10,836 bases of DNA, taken from assembly GCA_002352945.1 (NCBI GenBank), contig DDHL01000110.1, positions 13,777 through 24,612 of the forward strand. Reading direction: 5' to 3'. The DNA is from Campylobacteraceae bacterium UBA1877. GTDB lineage: Bacteria; Campylobacterota; Campylobacteria; Campylobacterales; Campylobacteraceae. Below are positions 6,731 through 10,836 of the stretch, piece after piece. A model generated the notes under the pieces. That model saw only the letters and a program-made list of their open reading frames with translations, ran no database searches and was not told where the DNA came from. Both the position numbers and the translations under genes were made by a program. Numbering within the stretch: the first letter of the stretch is position 1; each line of letters starts with the position of its first letter.

Positions 6731-7198
6731 TCAACTCCTTTGATTTAATAGCTGCAATGGCACTAAAACCGACAAGCGGTCCTTCCATCCTGGATGGGGC
6801 AAATTTAAATGTTTCGTGCGCATCCAAACATCCTCATAAAAAATTAAATCCAAATCCAATGTACGAGGGCCGTTTGCAAATTTACGCACCCTCCCAAACC
6901 GTTTTTCGGTATGAAGGAGCAGTTTTAAAAGTTTTTGCGCCGAAAGGCTTGTTCTTACTTTTGCTACAGCATTGAAAAAATCGGCTTGATCCAAAAATCC
7001 AAATGGAGGATTTTGCACAATTGGCGAAGTTTGCTCTACATGTAAAAGAGGATGGTTTAGCCAATAGCGCATCAAAAGCTCAAAACGCTTCCTAACAGCC
7101 CCCACATTTCCGCCAATTCCTATCCAAGCTTCATATTTAAAAGCTCTTTTTGTTTTTCTAAAACTTGGAAAATTGGCGCTCGTATAGATTTGAATCAT
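6731..7198 (-). CDS. folK: 7,8-dihydro-6-hydroxymethylpterin pyrophosphokinase (FolK)
   Basis: This enzyme transfers pyrophosphate from ATP to 6-hydroxymethyl-7,8-dihydropterin, the step before dihydropteroate synthase in folate synthesis. The 155-residue protein has the glycine-rich GIGGNVG near the start of the domain (27-33). It also has the HPPK signature RTLDLDLIFY at 112-121, with metal-binding Asp115 and Asp117, and LPHPGWKDR at 133-141 with the usual substrate-loop residues. About 22 residues precede the domain start of classical enzymes, so there is a short N-terminal extension. Its ATG shares one base with the peptidase stop (TAATG), a sign of translational coupling, and it ends one base before flhF. 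One palindrome copy encodes Leu-His-Val at 52-54. Confidence 0.92.
   Translation of the reverse strand: MIQIYTSANFPSFRKTKRAFKYEAWIGIGGNVGAVRKRFELLMRYWLNHPLLHVEQTSPIVQNPPFGFLDQADFFNAVAKVRTSLSAQKLLKLLLHTEKRFGRVRKFANGPRTLDLDLIFYEDVWMRTKHLNLPHPGWKDRLSVLVPLQLLNQRS
7035..7046. repeat. Dispersed palindrome, site 5 (one mismatch)
   Basis: TCTACATGTAAA on the plus strand, inside folK. Read on the minus strand in the Leu-His-Val phase. Confidence 0.7.
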
Positions 7199-8229
7199 TA
7201 CATAACCCTAATTTTATCAGATTCTACAACAATCATATCCTCGATCCTTACGCCAATCTCATCGGGCAAGTAGATTCCAGGCTCAATGGTATAGACCATT
7301 CCAGGCTCTAAAACATCCTTACTTGAGGCCGAAATAACAGGTAATTCATGAATATCCCTGCCAACCCCGTGACCGGTTGAGTGGACAAAATATTTGCCAA
7401 ATCCCGCTTTTTCAATTACATCTCTAGCTGCCCTATCCACCTCGCACGCTCTTATTCCTGGTCTTGAAATAGCAATGGCAGCTTCTTGGGCTTTTAAAAC
7501 TGTATCATACACCTTTTGATGGAGGGGATTTTTAAAAGTTTGGTTTTTAGATGCATCCATCTTCTTATCGACAAAAAAAGTTCGGGTTCTATCCGAACAA
7601 AAACCATCTTCAATGACACCAGCATCTAAAAGAAGCACATCGCCCCAATTGAGTTTCACATCCGTTGGCAGGGCGTGCGGTTTTGCTGCATTTGCATTAA
7701 TTGCCACAATTGGCGAAAAACTCACATCACGCTGACCTTTACATGTAAAGATTCGCATCGCCTCATAATGGAGCTCTTTTTCGCTCATTCCAATTCCATC
7801 TGTTTTAATAAATTCAACAAATTCATCAAATGCCTTAGCGCCTAAATCAACAGCATTTTGCAAACGTTTAATATCATCATTTGATTTTATAAGGCGCATC
7901 TTTTGAGCAAGGTTGGATTTTGGAATAAAATGGACAAATTCAAATCCCTTTTTTAACTCTTCAAAGGCTTGAACCTTCCACTCTTTTGGATCGTACTCAA
8001 CCCTTTTTACTCCAAGACGGCGCAGCCAAAGGCGAAGAGTTTTTATAAGCGACCTTCCTCCTTTGATAACTTGAGCTCTTTTTCCAAGGGCTTCATTGGC
8101 CTCTATGACATAGCGACCATCAGTGATGAAATACTGCTTAGATGGAGTTTTAAGCACGATTGCATTATCGCATCCAAACCCGCACGAATCCATCTGTGCA
8201 GCTTGACTTAAAAGCAGGGTTGCGCGCAT
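7198..8229 (-). CDS. pepP: M24-family Xaa-Pro aminopeptidase/dipeptidase
   Basis: A cytoplasmic metallopeptidase of the creatinase/prolidase fold, expected to remove residues next to proline. The 343-residue protein has a small N-terminal domain (about 1-115) and the pita-bread catalytic domain (about 118-340). The five metal ligands can be placed: Asp202 (LLLDAGV), Asp213 (CSDRTRTFF), His287 (TGHGVG), Glu316 (TIEPGIY) and Glu330 (VRIEDM). His185 in the KPHALP motif is also present. Whether it is aminopeptidase P (pepP) or prolidase (pepQ) cannot be decided from the sequence. It starts 6 bp after aroQ with only a weak Shine-Dalgarno, and shares a TAATG junction with folK. One perfect palindrome encodes Phe-Thr-Cys-Lys at 161-164, just before the conserved SFSPIVA strand. 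Confidence 0.88.
   Translation of the reverse strand: MRATLLLSQAAQMDSCGFGCDNAIVLKTPSKQYFITDGRYVIEANEALGKRAQVIKGGRSLIKTLRLWLRRLGVKRVEYDPKEWKVQAFEELKKGFEFVHFIPKSNLAQKMRLIKSNDDIKRLQNAVDLGAKAFDEFVEFIKTDGIGMSEKELHYEAMRIFTCKGQRDVSFSPIVAINANAAKPHALPTDVKLNWGDVLLLDAGVIEDGFCSDRTRTFFVDKKMDASKNQTFKNPLHQKVYDTVLKAQEAAIAISRPGIRACEVDRAARDVIEKAGFGKYFVHSTGHGVGRDIHELPVISASSKDVLEPGMVYTIEPGIYLPDEIGVRIEDMIVVESDKIRVM
7738..7749. repeat. Dispersed palindrome, site 6 (perfect)
   Basis: Perfect TTTACATGTAAA within the M24 peptidase gene, read as Phe-Thr-Cys-Lys. One of only two sites using this reading phase. Confidence 0.8.
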
Positions 8230-8235
8230 TAAATC

Positions 8236-8712
8236 TTAAGCTTTCTCTTTAGCAGCCTGAGCTTTGCGAACCGCTGCTACCTCATTTAGGATTTGAATCA
8301 TTGAAATCATTGCAAGATGGTATCCAAATGGTCCAAATCCACTAATTTGACCTGTACAAACAGGAGCAGTTAAACTTTTTTGGCGAAACTCTTCACGGCG
8401 ATGGATATTGCTAATATGCACTTCAACTGTTGGAATAGCAACTGAGCTAATAGCATCTCTAATTGCAATTGAAGTGTGGGTATAAGCTGCTGGGTTAATA
8501 ATAATTCCATCAGCCTCTCCAAGACACTCTTGAATACGATCTACTATCTCTCCTTCTAGGTTTGATTGGAAAAATTCGATTTCGATATTATTTTGCTTTG
8601 CTACATTTTCCATTTGACTATGGATCTCTTCAAGTTTCATAGCGCCATAAATGGACTGCTCACGATGTCCTAGCATGTTGAGATTTGGGCCTTGAATTAC
8701 AACTATTTTCAT
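8236..8712 (-). CDS. aroQ: 3-dehydroquinate dehydratase, type II (AroQ)
   Basis: This enzyme dehydrates 3-dehydroquinate to 3-dehydroshikimate in the shikimate pathway; the type II form is a dodecamer unrelated to AroD. The 158-residue protein begins with the typical [10 protein letters not shown]. It keeps the full active site: Arg17 and Tyr22 on the lid loop, Asn73, His79, Glu97, His99 and Arg110, all offset by two from Mycobacterium numbering. The ATG at 8712 was chosen because AAAGGA ends five bases upstream; a GTG immediately before it (8715) is a less likely start. It is the first gene of the leftward run, with an extended -10 promoter some 32 bp upstream, so it probably leads the transcript that continues into the flagellar genes. 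The C-terminus is Ala/Lys-rich. Confidence 0.95.
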   Translation of the reverse strand: MKIVVIQGPNLNMLGHREQSIYGAMKLEEIHSQMENVAKQNNIEIEFFQSNLEGEIVDRIQECLGEADGIIINPAAYTHTSIAIRDAISSVAIPTVEVHISNIHRREEFRQKSLTAPVCTGQISGFGPFGYHLAMISMIQILNEVAAVRKAQAAKEKA

Positions 8713-8743
8713 CACTATCCTTTGTAAAAATAAGTAAGTTTCG

Positions 8744-8752
8744 ATTATAACA
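8744..8752 (-). promoter_or_regulatory. Extended -10 promoter of the leftward operon
   Basis: On the minus strand this reads TGTTATAAT, a consensus extended -10 (TG-n-TATAAT). Transcription would begin near 8737 and give a leader of about 25 bases with AAAGGA before aroQ. It is the only good promoter seen ahead of the nine leftward genes. Confidence 0.6.
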
Positions 8753-8769
8753 ACATCAAGCTAAAAATT

Positions 8770-8778
8770 TGCTACAAT
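8770..8778 (+). promoter_or_regulatory. Extended -10 promoter of the rightward pair
   Basis: TGCTACAAT fits TG-n-TATAAT with one change. The start would be near 8785, followed by a T-rich leader and AAAGGA at 8802-8807, five bases before the ATG at 8813. The two opposed -10 boxes are only about 23 bp apart, so their upstream regions overlap. Confidence 0.5.
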
Positions 8779-8812
8779 GTTTTTTTATTATAAATAAAAC
8801 TAAAGGAACTCA

Positions 8813-10039
8813 ATGAAATGCTTACATGTAAACTATGCAATACCATGTACAAAACCCTTTACATGTAAAGAGAATTACGCAATTGTTTTTGATACGCATA
8901 TTATCGATTTTGGACCAAAAGAGCTCATAACAAAACGCTATCCAAATGCAAAAAATATAATTTCAAAAGGCCAAAGTGTTCTTTTGCCGGGGCTAATAAA
9001 TCCCCATGTGCATTTAGAGTTTTCTGCTAATCAAGGAGTGCTTGATTTTGGAGATTTTATTCCTTGGCTTCAATCTGTAATTAAGCATAGAGACGAGCTA
9101 CAAAAGGCAATTAGCTCTGAGAAGATTTTAAATACCCTAACTTCCATGCTTGCAAGCGGAACTACAGCAATAGGTGCAGTTAGTAGCTTTGGACTTGATT
9201 TGGATGCGTGTTTAAAAACCCCTTTACATGTAACATACTTTACTGAAATTTTAGGCTCAAGACCCGATGCGGTTGATATTCTTTTTAATGATTTTAAATC
9301 CAGACTAAATAGCGTATTAAAGAGTGCAAATAAAAGCTTTAGTCCGGCAATCTCAATCCACTCGCCCTATTCAACCCATCCAATCTTAGCCCAAAATGCA
9401 CTAGATATTGCAAGAAAAGATGATCTTTGTGTTTCCACTCACTTTATGGAATCCCAAGCCGAACGCGAATGGCTCGATAGTGCAAGCGGAGGGTTTAAGG
9501 AGTTTTTTAATGCCTTTTCGCCCTATGCAAAACCTTTTTGCAATGCAAAGGGATATCTATCTTTGTTTGAAAACAACCACACCCTTTTTACCCACGCAGT
9601 ACAAGCAAAAAAGAGTGAACTTGAGTATATTAAATATCAAGGAGGCTTTATCACCCACTGCCCAGTTTCAAATAGAGTTTTAGGATGCGGGCTTTTAGAT
9701 ATTAATAGGCTAAATCAGATGCAAATCTCTTGGCATCTTGGCACTGACGGGCTTAGCTCAAATATCAGTTTAAGCCTTTGGGATGAGATGAGAAACGCAC
9801 TGATGATGCATCAAAATTTTCCTCTCAAAGAACTTGCAAAAGAGCTTTTAATGGGCGCTACTGCAAATGCAGCAAAAGCTCTTAGACTCAATGCAGGCTC
9901 ACTTGAAATTGGAAAAGAGGCCACTTTTTTAATCCTTGATCTTCCAGGAGCAAGCCTCTCAAACTTGCCGCTTCATGCAATCTTGCACACAAAAAAACCA
10001 CAATCAATATATATTCAAGGAGAAAAAATAGATGTTTAG
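8813..10039 (+). CDS. mqnF: Amidohydrolase, probable aminofutalosine deaminase (MqnF-like)
   Basis: A 408-residue COG0402 amidohydrolase. The metal and catalytic residues of the deaminase class are visible: His65 and His67 (NPHVHLEF), His210 with Glu213 three residues on (THFMES), His261 (THAVQ), the HCPVSNRVL segment at 282-290, and Asp312 (LGTDGLSSN). Relatives from Nitratiruptor and other Campylobacterota deaminate 6-amino-6-deoxyfutalosine in the futalosine route to menaquinone, so that is the best guess. The subfamily also contains other purine-nucleoside and triazine deaminases. The start has AAAGGA five bases upstream. Two palindrome copies lie within the first 20 codons and a third further in. 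The stop region overlaps the sppA start by 8 bp. Confidence 0.75.
   Translation: MKCLHVNYAIPCTKPFTCKENYAIVFDTHIIDFGPKELITKRYPNAKNIISKGQSVLLPGLINPHVHLEFSANQGVLDFGDFIPWLQSVIKHRDELQKAISSEKILNTLTSMLASGTTAIGAVSSFGLDLDACLKTPLHVTYFTEILGSRPDAVDILFNDFKSRLNSVLKSANKSFSPAISIHSPYSTHPILAQNALDIARKDDLCVSTHFMESQAEREWLDSASGGFKEFFNAFSPYAKPFCNAKGYLSLFENNHTLFTHAVQAKKSELEYIKYQGGFITHCPVSNRVLGCGLLDINRLNQMQISWHLGTDGLSSNISLSLWDEMRNALMMHQNFPLKELAKELLMGATANAAKALRLNAGSLEIGKEATFLILDLPGASLSNLPLHAILHTKKPQSIYIQGEKIDV
8821..8832. repeat. Dispersed palindrome, site 7 (one mismatch)
   Basis: CTTACATGTAAA beginning at codon 3 to 4 of the amidohydrolase, read as Leu-His-Val. Its centre lies 37 bp before that of site 8. Confidence 0.75.
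8858..8869. repeat. Dispersed palindrome, site 8 (perfect)
   Basis: Perfect TTTACATGTAAA at codons 16-19 of the amidohydrolase, read as Phe-Thr-Cys-Lys, so the two neighbouring copies use different reading phases. Confidence 0.8.
9223..9234. repeat. Dispersed palindrome, site 9 (one mismatch)
   Basis: TTTACATGTAAC within the amidohydrolase gene, read as Leu-His-Val at residues 138-140. Confidence 0.75.
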
Positions 10040-10836
10040 ATCCCTTTTTAGAGCAATAGGAGCAATTTTAAGCTTTATAAATAATCATATTAAGGCTCTT
10101 TTATTTTTGCTTTTTATTGGATGGCTGCTAAGCCAAAGTCAGCAAGATCCCACTCAAACTCCAAACCTTGCCCAAGTTAGTATCCATGGGGCGATTGAAG
10201 ATGTAAGCGAACTTGTTGAAAAAATCGACTCACTTAAAAACGATGATTCCATCAAAGGAGTACTTTTACATGTAGACTCTCCAGGCGGAGCTCTTGGTCC
10301 TTCAGTTGAATTGATGCTAGCTGTAAAATCTCTTGCAAATTCAAAACCAGTTGTAGCATATGCGGCCGGAACAATGGCAAGCGGAAGTTATTATGCAAGT
10401 ATTTATGCACAAAAGATAGTTGCAAATCCTGGAGCTTTTGTCGGCTCTATTGGCGTGCTTTTTCAAGCCCCAAATATCCAACCTCTTGCTGATAAAGTTG
10501 GTATCAAAGAGCAGGTAGTTACAGCAGGAAAATATAAGCAGATGGGAACCTTTACAAGAGAGTGGCAAAAACATGAAAAAGATGCACTCCAAAAACTAGT
10601 TGATGAGGCTTATGAAATGTTTGTAAAAGATGTCGCAACAGCTAGAAAGCTAGATGGCTCTAAAGATGACATATTTGCACAAGGACAACTCTTTTTGGCC
10701 ACAAAGGCTAAAGAGATTGGCTTAATCGATGATATTGGCGGATATTTGGATTCAAAAAGGCTCGTTGAAAAATTAAGCAAGGTTCAAAAACCCCACTGGA
10801 AAAAACCATCCCAATTTGTGACAATAAAGAGCATCA
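10032..10836 (+). CDS. sppA: Signal peptide peptidase SppA, short form (3' end cut by window)
   Basis: A membrane-anchored serine protease of the S49 family that degrades leftover signal peptides. 268 residues are visible with no stop, and the short single-domain form is only a little longer, so little is missing. A single hydrophobic anchor lies at about 20-34. The catalytic Ser117 sits in MASGSYYAS, and Lys169 (GKYKQMG) is 52 residues later, the same spacing as the Ser-Lys dyad of Bacillus SppA. Other conserved parts are DSPGG (82-86) and VGSIGV (137-142). The ATG lies inside the end of the amidohydrolase gene, with AAGGAG nine bases upstream, so the two are probably co-transcribed. Residues 79-81 are Leu-His-Val, set by a palindrome copy. 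Confidence 0.92.
   Translation, partial: MFRSLFRAIGAILSFINNHIKALLFLLFIGWLLSQSQQDPTQTPNLAQVSIHGAIEDVSELVEKIDSLKNDDSIKGVLLHVDSPGGALGPSVELMLAVKSLANSKPVVAYAAGTMASGSYYASIYAQKIVANPGAFVGSIGVLFQAPNIQPLADKVGIKEQVVTAGKYKQMGTFTREWQKHEKDALQKLVDEAYEMFVKDVATARKLDGSKDDIFAQGQLFLATKAKEIGLIDDIGGYLDSKRLVEKLSKVQKPHWKKPSQFVTIKSI
10265..10276. repeat. Dispersed palindrome, site 10 (one mismatch)
   Basis: TTTACATGTAGA in sppA, encoding Leu-His-Val immediately before the conserved Asp-Ser-Pro-Gly-Gly. The folK copy has the same sequence when read on its coding strand. Confidence 0.75.

Noticed and set aside
113..10276. The palindrome as a CRISPR repeat or transposon end
   Set aside because: Spacing is irregular, there are no spacers of uniform length, no cas or transposase genes, and copies lie in intact conserved genes.
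10341..10592. Minus-strand open frame opposite sppA, and similar opposite-strand frames at 2269, 3931, 4675, 5026, 6308, 6757, 7969 and 9408
   Set aside because: All lie opposite or out of frame within well-supported genes, have no recognisable domains and read as low-complexity shadow peptides.

Overview
The window looks like chromosomal DNA from a flagellated member of the Campylobacterota (Epsilonproteobacteria), probably a free-living Sulfurimonas/Sulfuricurvum-like relative; the genus cannot be fixed from the sequence alone. The evidence is the gene order aroQ - M24 peptidase - folK - flhF - flhG - small membrane protein - fliA - fliM - fliY. From memory it closely parallels Campylobacter jejuni Cj0059c-Cj0068, including the divergent deaminase-sppA pair. 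Low GC content and an amidohydrolase resembling the futalosine-pathway enzyme of this phylum fit the same picture.

Layout. Positions 1-200 are intergenic, with a good -10 box for the rightward gene and a possible leftward promoter at the very edge. Positions 201-1016 (+) encode a DUF4405-type three-helix membrane protein with two C-terminal helical repeats. It converges on, and overlaps by 11 bp, a leftward run of nine tightly packed genes (8712 down to 1006): aroQ, M24 peptidase, folK, flhF, flhG, a small membrane protein, fliA, fliM, fliY and finally a NUDT16-like Nudix hydrolase. Spacings run from +27 bp to overlaps of 29 bp, and most genes have a clear Shine-Dalgarno, so one long transcript is likely. 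It would join housekeeping enzymes (shikimate and folate steps, proline peptidase) to the regulators of flagellar placement and number (FlhF/FlhG), the flagellar sigma factor (FliA) and the switch (FliM/FliY). A 100-bp divergent intergenic region (8713-8812) carries back-to-back extended -10 promoters. Rightward from it run an aminofutalosine deaminase-like amidohydrolase and a short-form SppA protease, cut by the window end.

The most unusual signal is not a gene. The palindrome TTTACATGTAAA, or a near match, occurs ten times, always with the 8-bp core TACATGTA. By a rough composition estimate, well under one core would be expected. Nine sites lie inside genes, in only the two reading phases that avoid its in-frame stop (Leu-His-Val or Phe-Thr-Cys-Lys). 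One lies upstream of the first gene. None occurs in the 4.3 kb holding most of the DUF-distal flagellar block (fliA, fliM, fliY, Nudix). This looks like a genome-wide highly iterated palindrome, similar in style to cyanobacterial HIP1, with unknown function. No mobile elements, CRISPR arrays, tRNA or rRNA genes were seen, and no convincing rho-independent terminator was found.
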